Assembly: GCA_016786765.1 (NCBI GenBank)
Contig: JAEUUZ010000019.1
Coordinates: forward strand, 62,001-126,000
DNA length: 64,000 nucleotides
Direction: 5' to 3'
Source of the DNA: Chitinophagales bacterium
GTDB lineage: Bacteria; Bacteroidota; Bacteroidia; Chitinophagales; LD1
Position numbers and translations under genes: made by a program. Positions within the stretch are counted from its first letter, which is position 1; each line of letters opens with the position of its first letter. The notes below the pieces were generated by a model, which was given only the letters and a program-made list of their open reading frames with translations, searched no databases and was not told the origin of the DNA. Below, one piece after another: positions 27,402 to 35,788 of the stretch.

Positions 27402-27719
27402 ATGGCCGTAATACTTTCTACCGACAGTGATTTTAAAACCCTCATCGACAGCAACGATAAAGTAGTTGTGAAGTACTTTGCCGATTGGTGTGGCTCTTGC
27501 AAACTTTTTGGGCCTAAATTCAAACGCCTATCGAATGATGAGCGCTTTACCGGAGTTACTTTTATTGAAGTGGATGCCGAAAAAAATGAAGAAGCCCGCA
27601 AAATGGCAGGAGTAAACAATCTTCCTTTCATGGCTACTTTCAAAAACGGACAATTAGTAAAAGGAGAAGCAACTTCCTTGGAAGACGTTGTAGTGAAATT
27701 GATTGAAGAAATTAAATAA
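27402..27719 (+). CDS. Thioredoxin-like protein
   Basis: Cytoplasmic thiol-disulfide protein of 105 residues, the size of thioredoxin. The active site is WCGSC (Cys30 and Cys33) instead of the usual WCGPC, preceded by FAD, and the cis-proline is in NLPF. No signal peptide. Six bases separate it from the next small gene, an arrangement I recall as common in Bacteroidota. A TAAGTTTG at 27352-27359 could be its -7 element. The Ser in place of Pro should raise the redox potential relative to thioredoxin 1. Confidence 0.9.
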   Translation: MAVILSTDSDFKTLIDSNDKVVVKYFADWCGSCKLFGPKFKRLSNDERFTGVTFIEVDAEKNEEARKMAGVNNLPFMATFKNGQLVKGEATSLEDVVVKLIEEIK

Positions 27720-27725
27720 GTAAAT

Positions 27726-27968
27726 ATGCAATTAGCTGTAATCAAACATTTATCGGAAACCTATTCATTGGAACTTTTAAAGAAAGCCGAAGAAGCGCTG
27801 TATGAAGAACAATCACCGGAGATAACTGTGGAAGGGAAAGACGAGGGCGAGCGACTAACACATGTTTTAGCCGCTATCAATATTTTGGAAGATATGGCGA
27901 CCAACGGTGTAGACCACCGAACAGCGCTGAGAAACTATACACAACGCGTCAGAAATTCAATTTCCTAA
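27726..27968 (+). CDS. Small conserved protein (DUF6952-like) after thioredoxin
   Basis: An 80-residue cytoplasmic protein, mostly helical, with no cysteines, signal or membrane segment. The C-terminal half (THVLAAINILEDMATNG and HRTALRNYTQRVR) looks strongly conserved-type. I recall a Bacteroidota family of this size next to thioredoxin genes, with DUF6952 as a tentative name. The tight spacing after the thioredoxin-like gene suggests linked function in thiol redox balance, which is inference. Confidence 0.75.
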   Translation: MQLAVIKHLSETYSLELLKKAEEALYEEQSPEITVEGKDEGERLTHVLAAINILEDMATNGVDHRTALRNYTQRVRNSIS

Positions 27969-27980
27969 TCGTTTGTTTCC

Positions 27981-28024
27981 ATAACTAAAAAAGGCTTCGC
28001 AAATGCGAAGCCTTTTTTAGTTAT
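27981..28024. terminator. Bidirectional terminator, 21-bp perfect stem
   Basis: Perfect inverted repeat (27981-28001 with 28004-28024, two-base loop) with A-run and T-run edges, placed between the convergent small gene and the OmpA gene. It should end transcription in both directions. Confidence 0.9.
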
Positions 28025-28033
28025 AAGAGGTTC

Positions 28034-30016
28034 TTATTTATTAGAACCTGCTTTCAAGCCCGGATGTGGTGCAGGAGGATTACTTTCTCCTGTTTCGCCA
28101 TCTGCGGCATATTTAAATTCAACTTTTCGTGAACGTTTAATCTCCAACGGAGTAGCATTCTTCGCTTTTGTTCCACCTTCGTATTTAACGATAAAGCGAT
28201 CACGAGACACACCATATTTCTCTACCAAGTAATCAATTACTCCTGAAGAACGGTTGTAAGCTAGTTGCTCGTTGTATTTTCTATCGTTTTTCGACTCATC
28301 TTTACCGGTTACCACTAATCTTACATCAGGGCACATTTGTAAACGCTCGGCAATTGTATGTAATGTACCTTCGTTGTTCGGATCTAAATAGTATTTATCA
28401 TCATCGAAATAGATACTAGGCAATTCCATTTTAGAACAATCGTATGCTCCTTTTCCTGAACCATTTCCACCAGCTTTACCTGCTTCCTGACAACATGCTG
28501 GAGGAGGAACTTGAGCAACCCCGAATTTATCGATAGGATATCCCGGAGGAGAGAATGGCTCTTTATCTTCACAATCCACGATTCCGTCTTTATCACTATC
28601 TAACATTACTCCTTTAGCATCAACAGGACAATCTTTTTTGCTTGCAGGCTCTTTATCTAAGCGATTCGGAATTCCATCCTCATCATCGTCTTTGTTCAAA
28701 TCCTCTGCAATTTTATCAGGATCCATATCGCTGATTTTCTTGTAAGTATAATCCATTGGATTCAACCAATACAAAGGCTCAGTACGTTTTTTAGACCCTA
28801 AGAAGAAGCCTAACTTGATACTTGTGTATGAAATATTGTCGTAGTTGTTCGACAAAGCTTTGTGGTCATCTTGTTGCCATCTATAACCATCCAATAAGTC
28901 GTTCATAGTAAGCGATACACGCTCTTCTATACCAATCGACATAAAGTTAGTTGGTCTAAAACTAATTCCTCCACCCACGTTGAAGATAGGAATGAATGTC
29001 CAAAATTTGATACCTAATTTATTGTTGTCTTGCTCCGCCAAGGTTTCGTATTTTCCATCTAATGTATTTTTTAAAGATGCCAAAACGGATTTCTTTACGT
29101 CTTTAGATGCATTCATATAAGGACTAGATTTCCCATTAAGGTAGATATCCTTAATTTCAGAAAAATCATACACTTGTCCATTTTTATCTAAGGCATCATA
29201 ATACGTTTTGGAAAATTGACCACCAACACCCACAAGTCCGTAAACATTCCAACGTGTTCTTTCTCGGTGGAATAAAAGATTTCCAAGATTCACAATTCCT
29301 TCAATGGCAAATTGATGAGCAATGGTTCTATAGTTATACATAAACATTCGGTTCATGTTATAAATACCATTGGCTGCTTTTGTACCAACTGCTATTTGAG
29401 CTACACCGTTAGCATCAACATAAGGGGTTCCTTTCGGCAAAAGTGCAGGATTATCATAATAGTTTGGACCATTTTGATCTAAGTAAGCATCAAAATTTGT
29501 GTTTGGTGATTGATTTAACACCTTGTTGAGTTCTAAATTCTCATCGCGTTGAAAGCTTCTTCCGGTCATGAATGCGAAATTATACCCTAAGCGAAGGGAA
29601 AAGATATACCCTAAAGACTTTCGCAAATCTATTCCAACCCCAAAATTTTGTTCAGGATGTTCCCAATAAGGCCTTACGTCACCACTGATTACCGACATAC
29701 CGAAGTTAACGCCTAACTCCCATTTATCACGCGGTTTCGCAGGATAATGATATTGCTTGGCCAAATAGGCTTTCTGTTGGGTTTCTTTTTTCTTATTTCC
29801 TTTCTGAAAAGGCATAGAATCCGTGTCATACCTGGGTTGTAGCGGCTGACTAATTTTTTTCCGTTCGTAATAATTGTACGTCTTAGACTCTTTGTCAGAG
29901 TTGAAGAATTGATCCTGATTCTGATATTTCAGCTTTTCCCCTCCTTTATCTTGAGCAGAGCCAATGATAGGAAAAAGGAGCAGAGTTAATACGAATAAAG
30001 TAATTGTTTGTTTCAT
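28034..30016 (-). CDS. OmpA-family outer membrane protein
   Basis: Exported envelope protein of 660 residues from the ATG at 30016. Signal peptide residues 1-21 end in GSAQ. A beta-barrel-like region occupies about 100-440 (LGVNFGMSVISGDVRPYW and later aromatic strands). Calcium-binding DxDxDG-type loops follow (KDDDEDGIPNRLDKEP, DSDKDGIVDCEDKEP). The C-terminal 120 residues form an OmpA peptidoglycan-binding domain (CPDVRLVVTGKDESKNDRKY and NRSSGVIDYLVEKYGV). It probably tethers the outer membrane to the cell wall. It is transcribed from its own promoter, divergent from typA. Confidence 0.9.
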   Translation of the reverse strand: MKQTITLFVLTLLLFPIIGSAQDKGGEKLKYQNQDQFFNSDKESKTYNYYERKKISQPLQPRYDTDSMPFQKGNKKKETQQKAYLAKQYHYPAKPRDKWELGVNFGMSVISGDVRPYWEHPEQNFGVGIDLRKSLGYIFSLRLGYNFAFMTGRSFQRDENLELNKVLNQSPNTNFDAYLDQNGPNYYDNPALLPKGTPYVDANGVAQIAVGTKAANGIYNMNRMFMYNYRTIAHQFAIEGIVNLGNLLFHRERTRWNVYGLVGVGGQFSKTYYDALDKNGQVYDFSEIKDIYLNGKSSPYMNASKDVKKSVLASLKNTLDGKYETLAEQDNNKLGIKFWTFIPIFNVGGGISFRPTNFMSIGIEERVSLTMNDLLDGYRWQQDDHKALSNNYDNISYTSIKLGFFLGSKKRTEPLYWLNPMDYTYKKISDMDPDKIAEDLNKDDDEDGIPNRLDKEPASKKDCPVDAKGVMLDSDKDGIVDCEDKEPFSPPGYPIDKFGVAQVPPPACCQEAGKAGGNGSGKGAYDCSKMELPSIYFDDDKYYLDPNNEGTLHTIAERLQMCPDVRLVVTGKDESKNDRKYNEQLAYNRSSGVIDYLVEKYGVSRDRFIVKYEGGTKAKNATPLEIKRSRKVEFKYAADGETGESNPPAPHPGLKAGSNK

Positions 30017-30034
30017 AAATGAAATATATAGTGA

Positions 30035-30064
30035 CAAATTTAAGATAATTAATCAAAGTTCAAA
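30035..30064 (-). promoter_or_regulatory. Promoter for the OmpA gene
   Basis: On the minus strand TTTG (30064-30061) and TAAATTTG (30042-30035) are 18 bases apart, matching the Bacteroidota -33/-7 form, 18 bases before the ATG at 30016. Confidence 0.75.
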
Positions 30065-30099
30065 CTACAGTTTTTTGGGCAAGAGTTGCACTATCCACA

Positions 30100-30135
30100 T
30101 TTGACAAGGAAATATCAAATGCTTTTTTAGCTTTG
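30100..30135 (+). promoter_or_regulatory. Promoter for typA
   Basis: TTTG at 30100-30103 and TAGCTTTG at 30128-30135 with 24 bases between, slightly longer than usual, upstream of the ATG at 30152. Confidence 0.65.
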
Positions 30136-30151
30136 CACCCTTAAATTTGTT

Positions 30152-31945
30152 ATGGAAAAAAGAAATATTGCAATTATTGCTCACGTTGACCACGGAAAGA
30201 CCACTCTTGTAGACAAAATACTTCACCACTGTTCATTATTCAGAGAAAATCAGCAAACCGGAGAACTGATTCTAGATAATAACGACCTAGAAAGAGAACG
30301 CGGAATTACCATTTTGGCAAAAAACGTATCGGTTGAATATAAAGGAGTTAAGATTAATATTATTGACACCCCGGGGCACGCTGACTTTGGAGGCGAGGTA
30401 GAACGAGTGTTAAACATGGCCGATGGTGTTTTGTTGTTGGTAGATGCATTTGAAGGTCCTATGCCGCAAACGCGATACGTATTATCAAAGGCTATTGCTT
30501 TAAAGAAAAAACCTATCGTTGTTATCAACAAGGTAGATAAAGAGAACTGCCGTCCTGATGAAGTTCACGAGCATGTGTTTGATCTAATGTTCAATCTCGA
30601 TGCTACTGAAGATCAATTAGATTTCCCTACTGTATATGGTGCTGCGAAAAAAGGCTGGATGGGTCCGGATTGGAAAACACCTACTGAAGATGTAGATTAC
30701 CTACTACAAACTATCTTAGAATACATTCCTGCGCCACCTATCGTAGAAGGAACTATTCAAATGCAAATCACTTCATTGGACTTTTCGAGTTTTATTGGTC
30801 GAATTGCCATTGGTCGTGTAGCGCGTGGAACCATCACCAACGGACAACCTATTTCATTGGTGAAGCGAGACGGCACTATCCAAAAATCAAGAATTAAAGA
30901 ATTGTACGTTTTCTCGGGCTTAGGAAAAATGAAAGCGGAAAGCGTAGAATGTGGCGATATTTGTGCAGTTGTAGGAGTAGACGGCTTCGAAATCGGAGAT
31001 ACTATTGCCGATTTTGAAAATCCGGAAGCTTTACCTCCAATCGCTATCGATGAACCAACCATGAGTATGGTGTTCACAGTAAACAACTCGCCTTTCTTTG
31101 GTAAAGAAGGAAAATTTGTTACCTCTCAAAAATTGAAAGAAAGATTAGAGAAGGAATTAGAGAAAAACTTGGCATTACGCGTTCACCCAACAGATTCAGC
31201 CGATACCTTTGTGGTATTCGGACGAGGTATCCTCCACTTATCGGTGTTAATTGAAACCATGAGACGTGAAGGATATGAGTTGCAAATCGGTAACCCAAGA
31301 GTTATTACAAAAATCATTGACGGACAAAAATGTGAACCTATCGAGGTTTTAACAATTGATGCGCCTGAAACCGTTGCCGGAAAATGTATCGAGTTGATTA
31401 CACAGCGCAAAGGATCATTAACCGCTATGCAGCCTAAAGGGGATTTGATGCACGTAGAATTTGAAATTCCATCAAGAGGTATTATCGGTTTACGTACACA
31501 AATCTTGAATATTAGTGCGGGTGAGGCCATTATGGGACATCGTTTGAAGGGCTATGAACCTTGGAAAGGAGATATTCCTAACCGTATTGCAGGAGTTTTG
31601 ATTTCTATGGAAAATGGAAAATCGGTAACGTATGCAATGGATAAACTACAAGATAGAGGTAAATTCTTCTTGGATGCCGGTGAAGATATCTATGAAGGTC
31701 AAATTATCGGAGAGCACATTCGCCCGGTAGACATGTGTATCAACATCTCTAAAACTAAGCAATTAACAAACTTCCGTGCTTCAGGAACTGACGACAAATC
31801 ATCGTTGGCTCCGCCAATAAAAATGAGCTTGGAAGAAACAATGGAATATATCCAGGAAGATGAATACGTTGAGGTTACACCGAAAAGTATTCGTTTGAGA
31901 AAGATATTGCTTTCAGAAAACGACAGAAAACGAGCAGCCAAGTAA
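30152..31945 (+). CDS. typA: Ribosome-binding translational GTPase TypA/BipA
   Basis: EF-G-like GTPase that acts in ribosome assembly and stress adaptation. The 597 residues show the G-domain motifs: AHVDHGKTTL (G1, residues 10-19), the RGITI switch (about 50), DTPGHADFGGEVER (G3), NKVDK (G4) and a GAAKKG-type G5. Domain II, III/V and the BipA-specific C-terminal region (residues about 490-590, with GEDIYEGQIIGEHIR) follow. Length and motif order match TypA rather than EF-G or LepA. Confidence 0.98.
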   Translation: MEKRNIAIIAHVDHGKTTLVDKILHHCSLFRENQQTGELILDNNDLERERGITILAKNVSVEYKGVKINIIDTPGHADFGGEVERVLNMADGVLLLVDAFEGPMPQTRYVLSKAIALKKKPIVVINKVDKENCRPDEVHEHVFDLMFNLDATEDQLDFPTVYGAAKKGWMGPDWKTPTEDVDYLLQTILEYIPAPPIVEGTIQMQITSLDFSSFIGRIAIGRVARGTITNGQPISLVKRDGTIQKSRIKELYVFSGLGKMKAESVECGDICAVVGVDGFEIGDTIADFENPEALPPIAIDEPTMSMVFTVNNSPFFGKEGKFVTSQKLKERLEKELEKNLALRVHPTDSADTFVVFGRGILHLSVLIETMRREGYELQIGNPRVITKIIDGQKCEPIEVLTIDAPETVAGKCIELITQRKGSLTAMQPKGDLMHVEFEIPSRGIIGLRTQILNISAGEAIMGHRLKGYEPWKGDIPNRIAGVLISMENGKSVTYAMDKLQDRGKFFLDAGEDIYEGQIIGEHIRPVDMCINISKTKQLTNFRASGTDDKSSLAPPIKMSLEETMEYIQEDEYVEVTPKSIRLRKILLSENDRKRAAK

Positions 31946-32035
31946 CAAAGGCCTTGTGGATAACTAAGTGCTGATTTCAAGTAGATAGTGCAACATTTTT
32001 TGGTATTTCACGTTAACTAACTAAAATACCCGACT

Positions 32036-32182
32036 ATGAAATCAGATAATTCAATCAACTACATCTTAGTTATTTTCTGTTTTGTACTTGTTGCATTTAC
32101 CGTTGTAGGCTCTAAAATGGCCGATAACTTTTTAGCCATGCAGCAAAAAACGGAAAGCAGTTCTACTACATCGGTAAGATAG
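32036..32182 (+). CDS. Small single-span membrane protein, 48 aa
   Basis: Open frame from ATG 32036 to TAG 32180-32182, 48 codons. After a short polar start (MKSDNSIN) there is one hydrophobic helix (YILVIFCFVLVAFTVVGS) and a polar Ser/Thr-rich tail, the profile of a single-pass membrane peptide. It lies in a 319-base space between typA and carB that would otherwise be empty and is followed 25 bases later by a strong terminator. Family unknown; comparison with related genomes would decide whether it is real. Confidence 0.65.
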   Translation: MKSDNSINYILVIFCFVLVAFTVVGSKMADNFLAMQQKTESSSTTSVR

Positions 32183-32207
32183 TTTTGCACAATTTACTAC
32201 CAATATG

Positions 32208-32239
32208 AAAAAGGAATGATACGTATCATTCCTTTTTTT
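32208..32239 (+). terminator. Terminator, 15-bp perfect palindrome
   Basis: AAAAAGGAATGATAC pairs with its exact complement (32208-32222 with 32223-32237) with no spacer, so the tip bases form the loop, followed by Ts. It would end transcription of the small membrane protein gene ahead of carB. Confidence 0.85.
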
Positions 32240-32264
32240 AATTTCGCCCAAATCTTCCCTAAAC

Positions 32265-35087
32265 ATGCCGAGAGATAATTCAATCCAATCCATTTTAATC
32301 ATCGGATCCGGACCTATCATTATTGGACAAGCTTGTGAATTCGATTATTCCGGCTCCCAAGCTGCACGTAGCCTTCGCGAAGAGGGCATAATTGTAACGC
32401 TACTTAACTCTAATCCGGCAACGATTATGACAGATCCTGTAGTAGCCGATCACGTGTATTTACTGCCGATTACAATTGACTCGGTAGTGAAAATTTTAGA
32501 AGAACAAAAGATTGATGCTGTGCTGCCTACCATGGGTGGACAAACAGCGCTTAATCTTTGCATGGAAGCCTACGAAATGGGCATTTGGGAACGCTTTGGG
32601 GTAAAAGTTATTGGAGCTGATTTTGATGCCATTGAGAAAACGGAAAACAGAGAGTTATTCCGCCAATGGATGATTGAACTTGGGATTGGTGTGGCTCCTG
32701 CTATCACAGCCAATTCGTTTTTGGAAGGAAAAGAAGCCGCGCAAAAAATTGGGTTTCCGTTAGTGATTCGTCCGAGCTACACCCTAGGCGGAACGGGCGG
32801 TTCATTCGTGCATACTAAAGACGAATTTGACGAAAAATTGCAACGTGGATTATCAGCCTCTCCAACACACGAAGTATTGATTGAAAAGGCGGTATTGGGG
32901 TGGAAAGAATTTGAACTAGAAGTAATGAAAGACCGCTTGGGCAACTTTGTGGTGATTTGTTCGGTAGAGAATTTCGACCCGATGGGTGTGCACACCGGAG
33001 ACTCTATTACTGTTGCCCCTGCACAAACATTGAGCGATACGGCCTATCAGCGCATGCGCAATTATGCAAAACGCATGATGCAAGAACTCGGTAACTTTGC
33101 AGGTGGTTGTAACGTTCAGTTCGCCATCGATCCGGTTACAGAAGATATTATTTCCATTGAAATGAATCCGCGAGTATCGCGTTCTTCAGCATTAGCGTCA
33201 AAAGCAACAGGATATCCTATTGCAAAGATTGCTGCAAAACTCTCGATTGGATATACCTTGGATGAATTGAAAAATCAAATCACCAAAACTACTTCTGCCT
33301 TCTTTGAACCTTCTTTAGATTATGTTATCGTAAAAATTCCGCGTTGGAATTTCGATAAATTCTTAGGATGTGATGATACCCTTGGTCTACAAATGAAAAG
33401 TGTAGGTGAAGTGATGGGCATCGGTAGAAGCTTTCAGGAAGCATTGCAGAAGGCCTGTCAATCGCTCGAAAACAACCGTATAGGTTTAGGTGCCGATGGT
33501 AAAACATGGGTAAGTACCGATGATATGTTGCAAGGCATAAAAACGCCAAGCTGGGATCGTTTGTTCCGAATTTACGATGCGTTGAAATTAGGCGTGCCAT
33601 TGAAAACTATTCAAGATTTAACGCGTATCGACCCTTGGTTTTTATATCAAATCATGGATTTAGTAGACACCGAAAAACGGATGCGCAAAACCGAATTGGA
33701 AAACATTGATCTTGACACGATGTTTGAGCTAAAGCAAAAAGGTTACTCCGATTTGCAACTCGCCTATATGTTCAAAGTGAGTGAGGACGAGGTCTACAGC
33801 TTCAGAAGAAAACTAGGCGTAAATAGAATCTACAAATTAGTAGATACTTGTGCAGCAGAATTTGAGGCACTTACACCATACTATTATTCATCGTTTGAAA
33901 AAGGAGTAAAAGCTTCTGAGTCGCCAAAAACGGATAAGAAAAAAGTAATCGTGTTAGGCTCAGGCCCAAATAGAATCGGGCAAGGTATTGAGTTCGATTA
34001 TTGCTGTGTACACGGAATTTTAGCGATAAAAGAAGCAGGATTCGAAGCCATCATGATGAACTGTAATCCGGAAACAGTATCTACGGATTTCGATATTGCC
34101 GATAAATTGTACTTTGAACCTGTGTTTTGGGAGCATTTGCGCGAATTAATTGATTACGAAAATCCGGAAGGCGTAATCGTTCAATTGGGCGGACAAACAG
34201 CTTTAAAACTGGCGAAAAACCTGAAAGATAACGGCATTAAAATTATCGGTTCGTCTTATGACAGCATGGATATTGCTGAAGACCGTGAACGTTTCTCCGA
34301 CTTATTGAAAGAACTAGGCATTCCTTATCCTGAATATGGCGCTGCTCAAACAGCTGAAGATGCCATTGAAATTGCGCATACTATTGGTTATCCGGTGTTG
34401 GTACGACCCTCGTATGTATTGGGCGGACAACGTATGCGTATTGTCATTGACGATGAGGAATTGACAAAATCGGTAGTTGGAATTTTAAAACATTTCCCGG
34501 ATAACAATATCTTAATTGACCATTTCCTCGACCGTGCCGAAGAGGCGGAAATTGACGCTATCTTTGACGGAGAGCAAGTGGAAATTATGGGCATCATGGA
34601 ACACATTGAACCTGCAGGCATTCACTCTGGCGACTCTAACTCTGTATTGCCGCCATACAATCTTTCAGAGAATGTGATTTCACAAATGAAAGAGTTCACC
34701 GAAAAAATTGCCAGAGCGCTTAACATCAGAGGACTTATCAATATTCAGTTTGCGATTAAGAAAGAGAAAGTGTATGTGATTGAAGCCAATCCACGCGCAT
34801 CAAGAACTACTCCATTTATTTGCAAAGCCTACAACATTCCGTATTTGAACTATGCGACCAAAGTAATGCTGGGCACCAATAAATTGAAAGATTTCACGTA
34901 CTACAAACGATTAATTGGATACGCCATTAAAGAACCTGTTTTCAGCTTCGATAAATTCCCAAATGTAAGTCGTGAATTGGGTCCGGAAATGAAATCAACC
35001 GGTGAATCCATCCGCTTCATCAAAGATTTATACGACCCTACATTCCGTGAGTTGTATAAGATGAAGAGTATGTATTTAAGTAGATAA
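32265..35087 (+). CDS. carB: Carbamoyl-phosphate synthase large subunit, lacking the allosteric domain
   Basis: Makes carbamoyl phosphate from bicarbonate, ammonia (from CarA) and two ATP, for pyrimidines and arginine. The 940 residues contain both ATP-grasp halves. The first begins with [16 protein letters not shown] and has GGTGGSF and [18 protein letters not shown]. An oligomerisation region spans about 400-550. The second half begins [20 protein letters not shown] and has SYVLGGQRM and [12 protein letters not shown]. The chain then stops at about residue 940, where E. coli CarB (1073 aa) continues into an MGS-like regulatory domain. I recall CarB of about 950 residues in flavobacteria, so this is a lineage form. 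carA is not adjacent. Confidence 0.96.
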   Translation: MPRDNSIQSILIIGSGPIIIGQACEFDYSGSQAARSLREEGIIVTLLNSNPATIMTDPVVADHVYLLPITIDSVVKILEEQKIDAVLPTMGGQTALNLCMEAYEMGIWERFGVKVIGADFDAIEKTENRELFRQWMIELGIGVAPAITANSFLEGKEAAQKIGFPLVIRPSYTLGGTGGSFVHTKDEFDEKLQRGLSASPTHEVLIEKAVLGWKEFELEVMKDRLGNFVVICSVENFDPMGVHTGDSITVAPAQTLSDTAYQRMRNYAKRMMQELGNFAGGCNVQFAIDPVTEDIISIEMNPRVSRSSALASKATGYPIAKIAAKLSIGYTLDELKNQITKTTSAFFEPSLDYVIVKIPRWNFDKFLGCDDTLGLQMKSVGEVMGIGRSFQEALQKACQSLENNRIGLGADGKTWVSTDDMLQGIKTPSWDRLFRIYDALKLGVPLKTIQDLTRIDPWFLYQIMDLVDTEKRMRKTELENIDLDTMFELKQKGYSDLQLAYMFKVSEDEVYSFRRKLGVNRIYKLVDTCAAEFEALTPYYYSSFEKGVKASESPKTDKKKVIVLGSGPNRIGQGIEFDYCCVHGILAIKEAGFEAIMMNCNPETVSTDFDIADKLYFEPVFWEHLRELIDYENPEGVIVQLGGQTALKLAKNLKDNGIKIIGSSYDSMDIAEDRERFSDLLKELGIPYPEYGAAQTAEDAIEIAHTIGYPVLVRPSYVLGGQRMRIVIDDEELTKSVVGILKHFPDNNILIDHFLDRAEEAEIDAIFDGEQVEIMGIMEHIEPAGIHSGDSNSVLPPYNLSENVISQMKEFTEKIARALNIRGLINIQFAIKKEKVYVIEANPRASRTTPFICKAYNIPYLNYATKVMLGTNKLKDFTYYKRLIGYAIKEPVFSFDKFPNVSRELGPEMKSTGESIRFIKDLYDPTFRELYKMKSMYLSR

Positions 35088-35133
35088 GAAAGCTGCTAGC
35101 TGTAAGACAATAAGCCATTAGACTTTACAGAAC

Positions 35134-35736
35134 ATGTATATCCCTAAAGAATTTCAACAGCCCAATCAAACGACTGCAATTGAATACATGAAAACGTATT
35201 CGTTTGCCACGCTGATTACTGCATCCGAAAATACTCCTCGAGCCACTCACTTACCATTTGTTATTGAAGCAGAAAACGAAAAAATCATTCTTCATTCCCA
35301 CATGGCGAAAAACAATCCGCAATGGGAGGAATTCGCAAAAGGCTCATGTTTAGTGGTATTCAGCAACCCTAACGCCTACATATCTCCTTCGCTTTACGAA
35401 AAAAACGACAACGTTCCAACCTGGAATTACGTTGCTGTTCATGCGTCCGGAAAAGCGGTAATAATGGAAACAGAAGCAGAAAAAATTACACTTTTAGAAC
35501 GCATGATCCAAACCTACGAACCAGACTATTTCGAACAATGGAAAACGGTAAGCGAACGCTACAAATCCAACTTATTCCCGGATTTGGTAGCCTTTAAAAT
35601 TAATGTTGCACAATTAGAATGCAAAGAAAAGCTCAGTCAGAATAAGAGTAAAAAAGAAAGAGAGCATATCTCCAATTCACTTATAGAAGCGCAAAACGAA
35701 TTAGGTACGATTATGCTGAAAAAGAATACACCATAA
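35134..35736 (+). CDS. PaiB-like FMN-binding protein
   Basis: A 200-residue protein of the PaiB/FMN-binding split-barrel family, described in Bacillus as a negative transcriptional regulator. Family marks: start MYIPKEF, then TRATHLPFVIE-like sequence (ATHLPF), LHSHMAKNNPQW, VVFSNPNAYISPSLY, VPTWNYVAVHASG near residue 108 and a C-terminal helix. It has no DNA-binding motif that I can see, so its actual role may be enzymatic. It is 46 bases after carB with a strong terminator after it. Confidence 0.88.
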   Translation: MYIPKEFQQPNQTTAIEYMKTYSFATLITASENTPRATHLPFVIEAENEKIILHSHMAKNNPQWEEFAKGSCLVVFSNPNAYISPSLYEKNDNVPTWNYVAVHASGKAVIMETEAEKITLLERMIQTYEPDYFEQWKTVSERYKSNLFPDLVAFKINVAQLECKEKLSQNKSKKEREHISNSLIEAQNELGTIMLKKNTP

Positions 35737-35774
35737 AACAAGAAAGGCATCTCTTTGAGATGCCTTTCTTGTTT
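35736..35774. terminator. Bidirectional terminator, 18-bp perfect stem
   Basis: Stem 35736-35753 with 35757-35774, three-base loop, between the convergent paiB-like gene and secA. It starts at the last base of the stop codon of the former. Confidence 0.9.
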
Positions 35775-35788
35775 ATCGTTGAATGCAA

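Noticed and set aside
27981-28024. The 21-base perfect inverted repeat as an attachment or recombinase site
   Set aside because: Its position between convergent genes and its A/T-run flanks are those of a two-way terminator; no mobile genes are nearby.
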